In this document: positions 34,001-42,200 of the stretch, piece by piece
Layout: each line of letters begins with the position of its first letter
Numbering within the stretch: position 1 is the stretch's first letter
NCBI GenBank assembly: GCA_910580195.1
Contig: CAJTWA010000006.1
Span: 1-64,000 of the forward strand
DNA from: an uncultured Lachnospiraceae bacterium
Lineage (GTDB): Bacteria > Bacillota > Clostridia > Lachnospirales > Lachnospiraceae
Direction of reading: 5' to 3'
Length of the DNA stretch: 64,000 bases
The notes under the pieces: model-generated
The model's database searches: none
Told to the model about the DNA's origin: nothing
What the model saw: only the letters and a program-made list of their open reading frames with translations
Program-made: the position numbers and the translations under genes

Positions 34001-35616
34001 TTCTGGTAGCCGAAGTCATCAAAAGGATGTACATCGGAACAAAGCAGCAGTGGGCCAATACTCTGCATCCCGTCACAGATTGCATTTTTAAATTCCATTG
34101 CATTCAGGGAGAAGGTGTCTTGTTTTTCGAATATCCACCCAACATAAGGTAATATGAAATCCAGAATGAATGTTGTCTGGGCGTTTGTCAACTGGATTGT
34201 TTTCGTTTCGCTCACCCGTTGCCTGACATTGTAGAATTCAGAATTACGGTGGAAAAAACTGTGCAGGATCTCTCCGGCAGTTTCTGGCAGGTAGCAGTCT
34301 TTTTGCGGCGTGGAGGTGAACATGCAAAGGTACAATGGGATACGCAGGCAGCCAACGAGGGAGCTGTTTGCCATTGCCGCACCAATGACAGGCTCCGGGA
34401 GCTTGCAATTTTCCATATAGGAGATGATGTCATCGTCCAGCAGCCCTATTAATTGGATGTTTGTGAATTCTGATGCGTAGTAGGCTGACTGTGTTTCCCG
34501 GCTTGTTGTGATAATACGGACATTCGGGTAACTATGCAATACTGCTATTTCGTTGCTTAGGCAAGTGCGCACGTTGCCTGCTGCCCTTACCTCATTGAAG
34601 CCGTCCAGCAGGAGCAGGTATTGAGGGAGGCCATTGTCAGGGGATTTTTGCAGTTCTTTTTCAATTGTATCCAGCGTTTCATTTGAAACTGTGTCCAAGG
34701 AGGTATGGTTCTCAAGTATCTGCCCTATGTAGCGGGTGATAAAGTTCGTTTTTTTCAGGGAGCTGCTGTGCCACTCCCCGATGTGGTCGGGGCATCGGTT
34801 CAGCTCTATAAAGAACGGCGTCATGCCTCCGGCATGGAATTTTTTCGGTGCCCCATCAGGGGTTACAAATTCTCCGGCAAGCAGTTGCTGCAGGAATGTG
34901 GTCTTGCCAATTCCGCCGTCGCCGACAATAGCAATATGGTCTGTAATTTCTGTGCAAAGGTTTGCCAGTGGTGCAATATTGCCATCTTCAGTTTTTCCCC
35001 GGGATGGAAACACGGTGTCCGCAACATACCCCTGTGGGAGGAGTTGCTGGATGATGCTCAAGGAGTGGAAGTGCCCGCCGGGTCTATGGGAGGTGAGATA
35101 ATCCCGTTGTGAAGCAAGCCATAGATCCATGCCCAGCCTTAGCTGCAATGGCGGAAATGGCATTTCCTTTTCCGTCCGGTTAAGCTTTACAGCTAAAAGG
35201 AGTGCAAGTGCAAGTGCCTCATAAGGATCGGAATCTGCTTGGTAATGCATAAAGTATTCTTTTTCCTTGTAGTCAATAGAGCTATCTCCCCGGATTGTAT
35301 CGGCAAGGTGCAAAGCGGCAGATTCTAAGTTGAAAATATGGCTGTCTATGTAGGCTGTTTTTAGTCCGTTTAATATTTTGCTAACAGTTACTTTTTCGTT
35401 ATCAAGGCAGAGCTGCACAAATTCCTTTGGCAGAGGGCGTTTGCCGTTTATCCAACGGTTGATGGAGGAGGAATCTGGAAGAGGAAAGCGTGGGTTGTCC
35501 GCAGTTGAAATAATGTCTGTGAAAGCATGGCGGAAAAAATCTTCTGATCCAAATGTGCCAGTGAAATGGCTGCTTATAATTTCTATGAGGAATGGCAAAG
35601 AAAACGGTTTGTACAT
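31024..35616 (-). CDS. STAND/NACHT-type NTPase with pentapeptide-like and beta-propeller-like C-terminal half
   Basis: 1530-residue protein. Residues 1-~200 are a helical domain with a SSINRWINGKRPLPKEF segment like those in XRE-type helix-turn-helix proteins. Residues ~225-600 are an NTPase core: P-loop GDGGIGKT (232-239), Walker B LLLLDGFNEV (334-343), sensor IITTSRE (368-374) and a closing FCHHHFRDYFSA block (590-601) as in NACHT proteins. A short LDLSRLDLSCFSLFG pentapeptide-like stretch (~718) follows, then ~800 residues of repeating beta-strand pattern with WD-like blades (IIKCWDSRSGMLEYSL near 785) and an unusual Glu/Asp/Tyr-rich loop at ~926-953. Bacterial NLR-like proteins of this plan act in anti-phage defence, with the C-terminal half as sensor. 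No separate effector domain is obvious. The start is poorly supported by a ribosome binding site. Confidence 0.8.
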   Translation of the reverse strand: MYKPFSLPFLIEIISSHFTGTFGSEDFFRHAFTDIISTADNPRFPLPDSSSINRWINGKRPLPKEFVQLCLDNEKVTVSKILNGLKTAYIDSHIFNLESAALHLADTIRGDSSIDYKEKEYFMHYQADSDPYEALALALLLAVKLNRTEKEMPFPPLQLRLGMDLWLASQRDYLTSHRPGGHFHSLSIIQQLLPQGYVADTVFPSRGKTEDGNIAPLANLCTEITDHIAIVGDGGIGKTTFLQQLLAGEFVTPDGAPKKFHAGGMTPFFIELNRCPDHIGEWHSSSLKKTNFITRYIGQILENHTSLDTVSNETLDTIEKELQKSPDNGLPQYLLLLDGFNEVRAAGNVRTCLSNEIAVLHSYPNVRIITTSRETQSAYYASEFTNIQLIGLLDDDIISYMENCKLPEPVIGAAMANSSLVGCLRIPLYLCMFTSTPQKDCYLPETAGEILHSFFHRNSEFYNVRQRVSETKTIQLTNAQTTFILDFILPYVGWIFEKQDTFSLNAMEFKNAICDGMQSIGPLLLCSDVHPFDDFGYQKNMLLSVHSSFYSPSGDILVDEIMSCMFDYLGIIYQYKVNEGNFADRIRNSFCHHHFRDYFSAMWDVQLLSMLQCIDAGQFAPTDANGCTFHNFLNISYWQTGKVSFISEILMEHRNRPVFNRNTGNWMLSPQKYDAQKVLSAALDYCRILGSSNIDTRHILRNILSAILTGRKDFSGLDLSRLDLSCFSLFGITCSRLGRTRTLAAKFDGSCLSVETFDPEGHMDSIMEYLYCKNQCFTIDDMGIIKCWDSRSGMLEYSLESPNPLGTADFSRKGFIKVSNDGHWLAVKVQDEPSCQPNIYINLFDLSQPTKQAAQLIPDGTHSLLTFFGFTEDSKGLIALCDRKKVYGFNIETQEIAYCHTCDFMKQTDLYSASIDSAVYIHTAEYDVYQEDIEDYYWENEEGFYEEESEECDSYAGEIPCQINRLDPVTGQITDLHGYCGVPGESPCTLFIPDRNAFLLFDYTNMRIELFDCASMQATPILTELTDLSDTQPAAFHQSKENPDVFYVMYPDICFSVDIDAIEGNSILMKYPVSGIEKLIPNSDLGGELMFKPYVAPANHRFIVGNDTNTYEWDAENDALTLRYNTVFYDCVDFFRLNKTNQLALVHRTNCISIFGGEPLHLQNQLCFHEPGYLIGNCCYDNISCFVALVFTRPDHEKAILLHPATGEQRAVFSALHKGETIETMCFSKDGEWLLLTTQYRCVEYGITNDKLQTVTASGSNERLLSGTYRGDEIEVGATQHSQLEGPRVKTRCDYYLRTGSDGEISYQHQWYYIIPELDEIQSQYFIYRNGDLGEEGPHDESGFQTCWITEGFFLEELPELHNILNPECYRLENGHPAMFKKHFEPQRKIYVRHTKALANRYRSMHSKYTYMYLSDDMDEAVLTEDTLRLSYQKDLKTLTYQILKKDFKRNMGESESHGYWDFAVPWTDEILVGCMENYHLVPIEVRSGKCKEGIFYTPGISIHGCSFRNAKMDSATEEIILQNGGVLFT

Positions 35617-36119
35617 AAGAAAATCACTGCCTTTCTATTGTTTTTCTGCTTTTACGGTTCTAATCTATGTTGATTGCCAATCTGGTGCCAATCCTATGTC
35701 AAAGACAAATGGGATGGTAGATGGGATAATAGTTACAGACATTCAGGTTGCCTGTTTCCCTAACCAGATAAATATTATCCGAAACGAATCCAGTATGTAA
35801 ATTATAGCATTGTTTTATCTGGTTTACAATTTATTGAGGGAAGATGGCCTGCATTTATGTAACAAAAAATACAGCACTGATGCCGCCCCGATCAAGCGGA
35901 ATCCAGCCCGGTGTTGTGGCAGCTGAATGGCTGAAGCGCTGCAGCCTAAGCCTGGATATAGGCTGCAGCCCAAAATGGAGATGCACGGTGGGTTATTATC
36001 CATTATGCGGCTAAGATATAACTTGCTTGTACCCTGTTTCTAAATCCGGTGAACAGGTGGATTAAAACTGATAGGGATGATTGGGCCGCAGAATGATGAT
36101 AGAAAGCGAGGATGTGGAA
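35617..36119. other. intergenic region between divergent NTPase and holin genes
   Basis: Holds no convincing gene. Two TTGGCA-containing direct repeats with an 11-bp period (35675-35682 and 35686-35693) and a TTGACA read leftward near 35700 could be part of the NTPase promoter, but no clear -10 is seen. A strong hairpin with an 11-bp stem (GCTGCAGCCTA/TAGGCTGCAGC) lies at 35938-35969 without a U-tract. Confidence 0.4.
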
Positions 36120-36527
36120 ATGAGAATATTTTTGGTAATGGTGAAGTGGGTATTGTTTTTAGTGGAAAGAGGCATAGTTGAAATTGGGCTCGGAGGGTGG
36201 GATAGCTTACTGGCCGCTTTAATCCTGTTTATGGCCGTGGAGTATTTGTCACAAATATTGGTTGTAATTCTGAATAAACAAAAATCCAATGAAATTGGTT
36301 TCTGTGGAATAGCAAAGAAAGTGTCTATTTTGTTTCTGGTGGCAATGGGAAATGTGGTTGATACATTGATTATTCAGAATGGAAGCATGATCCGCACAGC
36401 AGTAATTCTTTTTTACCTCTCCTATGAAGGGACTATAATATTGAAAAATGTGGAAATAATAGACCTGCCGATACCGCAGAAATTAAAAGATATACTGGAG
36501 CAGCTTAAGTATGGGAAGAAAGAATAA
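36120..36527 (+). CDS. phage holin, TcdE-like (holin_4_1 family)
   Basis: 135-residue membrane protein with about three hydrophobic segments and the family pattern WDSLLAALILFMAVEYLSQIL, then ILFLVAMGNVVDTLI, then an ILFYLSYEGTIILKNVEI block and an amphipathic KLKDILEQLKYGKK tail. Members include phage holins and TcdE of Clostridioides, which form membrane pores. No endolysin or phage structural gene is nearby, so this is a stand-alone holin. The ATG at 36120 is preferred; upstream in-frame ATGs at 36093 and 36096 are possible. It is divergent from the NTPase gene. Confidence 0.8.
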   Translation: MRIFLVMVKWVLFLVERGIVEIGLGGWDSLLAALILFMAVEYLSQILVVILNKQKSNEIGFCGIAKKVSILFLVAMGNVVDTLIIQNGSMIRTAVILFYLSYEGTIILKNVEIIDLPIPQKLKDILEQLKYGKKE

Positions 36528-36801
36528 TAGGTAAACCCAATAAATTTAATACATCTATGATCCATGGCAGCAGCTACCATCTTGTGAGGATAGCCTCTAA
36601 TAAAAAGATTGGCAGCCATATCCACGGGAAGTAACTGGAAACGCATGAAGTAATCTCTGGCACGGGCGTGTACATAAATGGAGGAAACCAAAAGTAATTT
36701 TATATTGATTGCCGTGGCAAGAGCGATACCGAAAAATGCCCCGGAGGGGCTTACTCAAACTACTGGAAGAGCCGGTAGCCAAGCTGTATAGCTGTGATTT
36801 G
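36528..36801. other. intergenic, nothing recognised
   Basis: No gene supported. It holds a small GC hairpin (GCCCC-gga-GGGGC, near 36738-36751). A 90-codon leftward frame overlaps the holin 3' end but has no family signature or ribosome binding site. Confidence 0.4.
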
Positions 36802-36838
36802 AAAAATGCAGCATTTCTTGCGATAATGCTGCATTTTT
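36802..36838. terminator. bidirectional terminator between holin and recombinase
   Basis: A perfect 14-bp stem (AAAAATGCAGCATT with AATGCTGCATTTTT, 9-nt loop), with T-tracts on both strands, lies between convergent genes. Confidence 0.8.
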
Positions 36839-36916
36839 CTTTGCGTTTCTTACATCTGAGCATCTCCGGAAAACTTTACCCCTTACATCCATTTTTTCTT
36901 TTTCCCACAAAATAGT

Positions 36917-37498
36917 TTATAGCAAATCAATTTCCATGAAAATGGAATCCCGCTCATCTTGGTCAATCCCTAGGTATTTCTTGGTGACGCTGTAGGAGGA
37001 GTGGTTGAAAATATCCATTAAAAGGGCTGGCGGGACGCCCTGTTTCCATGCGTGGTAACCAAAAGTTTTGCGGAGGGAGTGGCAGCTTACATGGGTGGTG
37101 TGCAATGTTTCCACCGCCGCTTTTTTCATGATGCGGAATGCTTGGGAGCGGCTTAAAGGGTGGGTGTAGTCCGTTGTTTTTGTGAAAACATAGTCGGATG
37201 GCTGGGGGTCCCGGCTTTTCCGGTAAGCGTTCATTGTGTCTTTCAGGTGGCGGTTCATCGCCACAATGTTCTGTTTCCCCGTCTTTTTTTCCCTAAGGAA
37301 TAAGTGGTCGTACAGGCAGTTCCGGTCAAAATCGTACACATTTTCCCATTTCAGGCCTAAGATGTCGCCAATGCGCAGCGCAGTGTGGAGCCCAAAGGTA
37401 ATCAATGCGTAGTTTCTGGCGTTGGGGCGGCTATACCGGTAGTAGTCCAGAAATTTCTTCAAGTCGTCCTTTTCACGGATAGGTTGTGTTGTTCCCAT
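36917..37498 (-). CDS. small stand-alone tyrosine recombinase (FimB/RecV-like size), candidate DNA invertase
   Basis: 193 residues: essentially only the catalytic domain, without the SAM-like N-terminal DNA-binding domain of most integrases, as in the fimbrial invertases. All catalytic residues are visible: Arg in TALRIGDILGLKW, Lys in EKKTGKQNI, His-x-x-Arg in SCHSLRKTFGYHAW, His in FNHSSYSVT and the nucleophile Tyr in KKYLGI. The start follows GGAGG by 10 nt. A TGCAACA-N13-TGTTGCA site lies 18 bp upstream of the ATG and matches the inverted repeats around the flagellar promoter at 50.5 kb. No excisionase or phage genes adjoin it, which favours an invertase over an element integrase. Confidence 0.85.
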   Translation of the reverse strand: MGTTQPIREKDDLKKFLDYYRYSRPNARNYALITFGLHTALRIGDILGLKWENVYDFDRNCLYDHLFLREKKTGKQNIVAMNRHLKDTMNAYRKSRDPQPSDYVFTKTTDYTHPLSRSQAFRIMKKAAVETLHTTHVSCHSLRKTFGYHAWKQGVPPALLMDIFNHSSYSVTKKYLGIDQDERDSIFMEIDLL

Positions 37499-37516
37499 AA
37501 TTCAATACCTCCATCC

Positions 37517-37543
37517 TGCAACATTATTGTAAGAACTGTTGCA
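37517..37543. promoter_or_regulatory. recombinase-type site upstream of the recombinase gene
   Basis: TGCAACA at 37517-37523 and TGTTGCA at 37537-37543 flank a 13-nt centre. Arms and spacing are identical to both repeats at 50524-50554 and 50727-50757; the centre matches the left one at 8 of 13 positions. Read leftward, the centre contains TACAAT, a -10-like hexamer, so binding could also repress the recombinase gene. No inverted partner site was found close by. Confidence 0.6.
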
Positions 37544-37848
37544 AATGCTTTTTTGAGTGGCTTCCTCTTTTGTAAGAGATGAAGAAATTTTACCACGGCA
37601 GGTTCTGGTGGGGAGAATGGGAGGTTGATTATGCTGAAATTGCCGGTGAAACCGGGAGAATATGTCCTGACGGTAATCATGCAGTAACAAAAAAGCGTTG
37701 CTTACTATAAAAAAGGATGCGTGCAAACGGATTTGCGGCATCCCGCTGCGTTGGAATCAGACGGCAGCCAAATAGCCCAGTGCCAAGGGGCATTTAGCCT
37801 GCACAGGGCGTATTGCCAGCGCTTGGGTAATAGGGAGTTTCAGAAAGC
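37544..37848. other. intergenic, one orphan hairpin
   Basis: No gene supported. Around 37718-37746 a hairpin GGATGC-gt-GCAAA-CGGA-TTTGC-g-GCATCC is present without a U-tract. Its centre resembles the CsrA-type hairpin of the flagellin leader (51172-51187), but the loop is CGGA. Confidence 0.35.
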
Positions 37849-37880
37849 AACAGGGCGCCGGAGGTTCCGGCGTCCTGTTT
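37849..37880. terminator. hairpin terminator 3' of the HEPN gene
   Basis: A 14-bp stem with one G-T pair (AACAGGGCGCCGGA with TCCGGCGTCCTGTT, 3-nt loop) lies ~90 bp beyond the HEPN stop codon. T residues follow rightward and complementary A-rich sequence leftward, so direction is uncertain. Confidence 0.55.
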
Positions 37881-37971
37881 GGGGTGTTTATAAATCTGCG
37901 ATTTCTGCAATAAGCTGCAAGATGTTTCTTTCTTCAAAAAACAGTTTTATCTTCGCGCCTGTGTTAGAGTA

Positions 37972-38370
37972 TTATTGGCAGATATAAAGTTTTACTGATT
38001 TTAACAGTTCTTGTGCAGTTTCATATTGTTCTTGGGCTTGCTCCCTTGAAGCTAAAAAGAAATCGTCATAGTCACTGATTTCACGTATCTTTTGGATTTT
38101 TCCTAGCCTTTTCCCTAATGCTTTTGGGAATATGCCAGTTGCAACATATGTTTTGTTAAAATACGCCATGACATCTTTGTGCCTTTTAAAATCAGTTGTA
38201 GTCAGCGCCAAGATAGCTTTCACACAGTAAAATGCTGCATAATAGGAACGGTTAATGGAATCTTTATATAATTCGTTGTTTAAGCAGAATTCGGAAACTT
38301 TTAAGCTATCTTCTGCCTCTTGTATGCGGTATTTGCTCAATGCTTTGTTTCTGTCATCCAATTTCAACAC
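37972..38370 (-). CDS. HEPN domain protein (MNT-HEPN toxin-antitoxin pair)
   Basis: 132-residue all-helical HEPN protein (SINRSYYAAFYCVKAILAL, DFKRHKDVMAYFNKTYV, IREISDYDDFFLAS). The REISDYD segment sits where HEPN families carry their R-x4-6-H or R-x-x-DY motif; a classic RNase motif ending in His is not obvious. Its start overlaps the nucleotidyltransferase gene by 17 nt, the usual order for MNT-HEPN pairs, in which the transferase can AMPylate and neutralise the HEPN toxin. Confidence 0.85.
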   Translation of the reverse strand: MLKLDDRNKALSKYRIQEAEDSLKVSEFCLNNELYKDSINRSYYAAFYCVKAILALTTTDFKRHKDVMAYFNKTYVATGIFPKALGKRLGKIQKIREISDYDDFFLASREQAQEQYETAQELLKSVKLYICQ

Positions 38371-38683
38371 CGTCCTTTAACACATTATTGTAGAATGGTA
38401 AAGCGCCCAGCCAATAATTAAAATGCTCTTCGTTTTTCAAAATCGGGTTAATAACAATACCATAATCTATTTCATAATCGAAAGCTATGCCGTAAAGCTC
38501 ATCGGAAAAGGCTTCATTCTCTTTGTCAGGCAGAGAGGTTAGTATCATGATGTCAATATCAGAGCCCTCATGGTAGTCCCCCCGTGCATAAGAGCCAAAT
38601 ACCAAAATTTTTTTCAAATGGCCGCCGAGCAGCGTTCTGGCTGATTTTGCAAACAGTTGCAATAATTCCCTGTGTTCTTGCAT
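38354..38683 (-). CDS. minimal nucleotidyltransferase (MNT antitoxin)
   Basis: 109 residues with the nucleotidyltransferase signature GSYARGDYHEGSDIDIMIL, i.e. GS-x-x-x-G followed by D-x-D, and a third acidic residue probably in YEIDYGIVINP. The C-terminal segment is longer than in the smallest MNT proteins. First gene of the pair, with GGAGGG upstream. Confidence 0.88.
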   Translation of the reverse strand: MQEHRELLQLFAKSARTLLGGHLKKILVFGSYARGDYHEGSDIDIMILTSLPDKENEAFSDELYGIAFDYEIDYGIVINPILKNEEHFNYWLGALPFYNNVLKDGVEIG

Positions 38684-38967
38684 ATGGGCCGTCCCTCCAA
38701 TCGGATATTTCTATAGCCCTATTCTAAACAGCTTTGGAAGGAAATGCAAGTAATTTTATCTTTTGGAAATGGAAGCCTGAATTTAGGCAGCCCTTATTGC
38801 ATATTGAAAAATCAAAAATTTGCTCCCCCAATCTATACAACAATTCCCACACAATTCACAGGGAACCCACATCCCATACCCTTTAAGACAAATTTTCTAA
38901 AAGAAAAATCAGGAAACCACCTGCATAAATTGTCTGTATCATCCGCATTTTCATAAAAAATAGCATA
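38684..38967. other. intergenic, no gene recognised
   Basis: AT-rich sequence between the divergent MNT gene and the gltB leader. A 70-codon rightward frame (38744-38956) lacks a ribosome binding site and protein-like composition. Confidence 0.4.
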
Positions 38968-39023
38968 TAATTATCAGAAAATAAATACATATCTTATATA
39001 TTATCTAATTATCAGAAAATAAA
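38968..39023 (+). promoter_or_regulatory. direct repeats upstream of the gltB promoter
   Basis: The 18-nt sequence TAATTATCAGAAAATAAA occurs twice without mismatch (38968-38985 and 39006-39023), 38 bp apart, and ends 13 bp before the -35 hexamer. The position and spacing suit a regulator site. The regulator is unknown. Confidence 0.5.
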
Positions 39024-39036
39024 AAGAAAAAAGTTA

Positions 39037-39065
39037 TTTACAATCCCTCTAAAAAGGTGTATAGT
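39037..39065 (+). promoter_or_regulatory. gltB promoter
   Basis: TTTACA, 17-nt spacer, TATAGT. A leader of ~150 nt follows before the gltB start; it contains GC-rich complementary stretches near 39135-39180 that I cannot assign to a known riboswitch. Confidence 0.65.
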
Positions 39066-39222
39066 TATTTCAGCACAAGGTAATGCTTTACCACGTTAAA
39101 GTAACCGCCCTATAGCCGCACGCTGGCTTTCAGTTGGGAGAAGGCACAGGCCCTGCGTCCCACGCGCCGCAGGGCAGGGAGGTTCCATGGCAAAGCACCC
39201 AGACAGCAGGGAGGAAGAGAAT

Positions 39223-42200
39223 ATGCAGGAAACAAAACAAAAAGCCATGGGCATGTACGACCCTAGCTTTGAGCATGACAACTGCGGCATTGGCGCAGTC
39301 GTCAACATCAAGGGCAAGAAGTCCCACAAGACCGTAGAAGACGCATTGAAAATCGTAGAGAATTTAAAACATAGGGCCGGAAAGGACGCAGAAGGCAAGA
39401 CCGGGGACGGCGTGGGCATCCTGCTTCAGGTTTCCCATAAATTTTTCGGAAAAGCTGCGAAGGAGGCCGGGATTGCCATAGGCGGGGAAGGGGATTACGG
39501 CGTTGGCATGTTTTTCTTTTCCCAAGACGAGCTGAAAAGGAACCAAGCCAAGAAGATGTTTGAAGTCATCGTGAAGAAAGAAGGCATGGAATTCCTCGGC
39601 TGGCGGGAAGTGCCCATTGTGCCGGAGCATCTTGGGCAGAAGGCGGTGGACTGTATGCCCAAAATCCTGCAGGGGTTTGTGGGGCGGCCGAAGAATACGG
39701 AGAAAGGGTTATGTTTTGACCGGAAACTGTATGTGGCAAGGCGGGTGTTCGAGCAGTCCAGCGACGATACTTATGTGGTTTCCTTATCCAGCCGGACCAT
39801 TGTCTACAAGGGCATGTTCCTTGTGGAGCAGCTTCGGCTGTTTTTCCCGGATTTGCAGGACCAGGATTATGAGTCGGCCATTGCCACGGTCCATTCCCGG
39901 TTTTCCACCAACACAAACCCCAGCTGGGAGCGGGCGCACCCCAACCGCCTGATTGTCCACAACGGGGAAATCAATACCATCCGGGGAAATGCAGACAAGA
40001 TGCTGGCAAGGGAAGAAACCATGGAATCCGAGTACTTGAAGGGAGAGCTCCACAAGGTGCTCCCAGTGGTAAATGCGGAAGGCTCCGACTCCGCCATGCT
40101 GGACAATACGCTGGAATTTCTGGTAATGAGCGGCATGGACCTGCCCCTTGCGGTAATGATTACCATTCCGGAGCCATGGGCCAACAACCGGCTGATGAGC
40201 CAGAAGAAAAAGGATTTCTACCAATATTATGCCACCATGATGGAACCGTGGGACGGCCCGGCCTCCATTGTGTTCAGCGACGGGGAACTCCTTGGGGCGG
40301 TGCTGGACCGGAACGGGCTTCGGCCTTCCCGGTATTACATCACCGATGACGACAACCTGATCCTCTCCTCGGAGGTAGGCGTCCTTCCCATTGACCCTAC
40401 GAAAATCGTGGCAAAGGAACGGCTGCGCCCGGGCAAAATGCTTTTGGTGGACACGGTGCAGGGGTGCGTCATTGACGATGATAAGCTAAAGGAATACTAT
40501 GCAGGCAGGAGCCCTTACGGGGAATGGCTGGACCGGAACCTTATGAACCTTTCGGATTTGAAAATCCCCAACCAGCGGGTGCCGGAATACAGCAAGGAGG
40601 AACGCCAAAGGATGCAGAAAACCTTTGGGTACACCTACGAATCCCTGAAAGAAGCCATCCTCCCAATGGCAAAAAACGGCGGGGAGGGCACCTCTGCCAT
40701 GGGGATTGACACGCCCCTTGCCGTATTGGCGAAAGACCACCAGCCTTTGTTTAATTATTTTAAGCAGAAATTCGCCCAAGTGACGAACCCGCCCATTGAC
40801 TCCATCCGGGAAGAGGTGGTAACCAGCACCACCGTATACATTGGGGAAGATGGGAACCTGCTGGAAGAAAAGCCCATCAACTGCCAAGTGTTAAAGGTAA
40901 ATAACCCCATCCTTACCAACACGGATTTGATGAAAATTAAGTCCATGAAGGCGGAAGGCTTCAAGGTGGTGGAGCTGCCGATTATTTATTATAAAAATAC
41001 CAGCTTGGAAAAGGCCATTGACCGGCTCTTTGTGGAGGCTGACCGGGCATACCGGGACGGCGCCAATATTTTAATCCTTTCCGACCGGGGCGTGGATGAA
41101 AACCATGTGCCCATCCCCTCCCTGCTGGCCGTGTCCGCCTTGCAGCAGCACTTGATTAAGACGAAAAAACGGACGGCCCTTGCGGTGATACTGGAATCCG
41201 GGGAGCCAAGGGAAGTGCACCATTTTGCAACCCTTTTAGGCTTCGGGGCCTGCGCCATCAACCCCTATCTGGCACAGGATACGGTAAAGCAGCTCATTGA
41301 TGAGCACATGCTGGATAAGGATTACTATGCTGCCGTTTCGGATTACAACCACGCCATCCTCCATGGGATTGTGAAAATTGCAGCCAAAATGGGGATTTCC
41401 ACCATCCAATCTTATCAGGGGGCCAAGATTTTCGAAGCCATCGGCATCAGCCCGGAGGTGATTGAAAAATATTTTACAGGCACCGTGAGCCGGATTGGCG
41501 GCATTACCTTAAAGGACATTGAAAAAGACGTGGACGCCCTCCATTCCAGCGCCTACGACCCCTTGGGGCTGGAAACGGACCTGACGCTGGAGAGCCGCGG
41601 GCGGCATAAAATGCGCAGCGGCGCAGACAGCCACCTGTATAACCCACTTACCATCCATCTGCTGCAGGAATCCACCAAGCGGGGGGATTACCAGTTATTC
41701 AAGGAGTATACCAAGGCGGCGGACGCAGAGGAACGGAAAGCCAACCTCCGGGGCATGATGGATTTCATGTACCCGAAAAAAGGAATCCCCTTGGAGGAAG
41801 TGGAAAGCGTGGATTCCATTGTGGCCCGGTTTAAGACAGGGGCAATGTCGTACGGGTCCATTTCCCAAGAGGCCCATGAAACGCTGGCAATCGCCATGAA
41901 CCGCCTCCATGGGAAATCCAACAGCGGCGAAGGCGGGGAGAGCCCGGAACGCCTTGTGGTAGGGGCGGATGGGAAAAACCGCTGTTCCGCCATCAAGCAG
42001 GTAGCGTCCGGCCGGTTCGGCGTCACCAGCCGCTATCTGGTAAGCGCAAAGGAAATCCAGATTAAAATGGCGCAGGGGGCAAAGCCGGGGGAAGGCGGCC
42101 ACCTGCCGGGGCAGAAGGTCTACCCGTGGATTGCCCGGACAAGGCTCTCCACCCCGGGGGTATCCCTGATTTCCCCGCCGCCCCACCACGACATTTATTC

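Noticed and set aside
36422..36691. 90-codon leftward ORF (contains RARDYFMRFQLLPVDMAANL)
   Set aside because: Overlaps the 3' end of the holin gene on the other strand, lacks a ribosome binding site and shows no recognisable family; kept only as a note.
36120..37498. Integrated prophage
   Set aside because: Holin and recombinase are isolated; no structural, replication or lysis partner genes and no attachment-site duplication seen.
38744..38956. 70-codon rightward ORF upstream of gltB
   Set aside because: No ribosome binding site, AT-rich non-protein-like composition, and it lies in the regulatory region.
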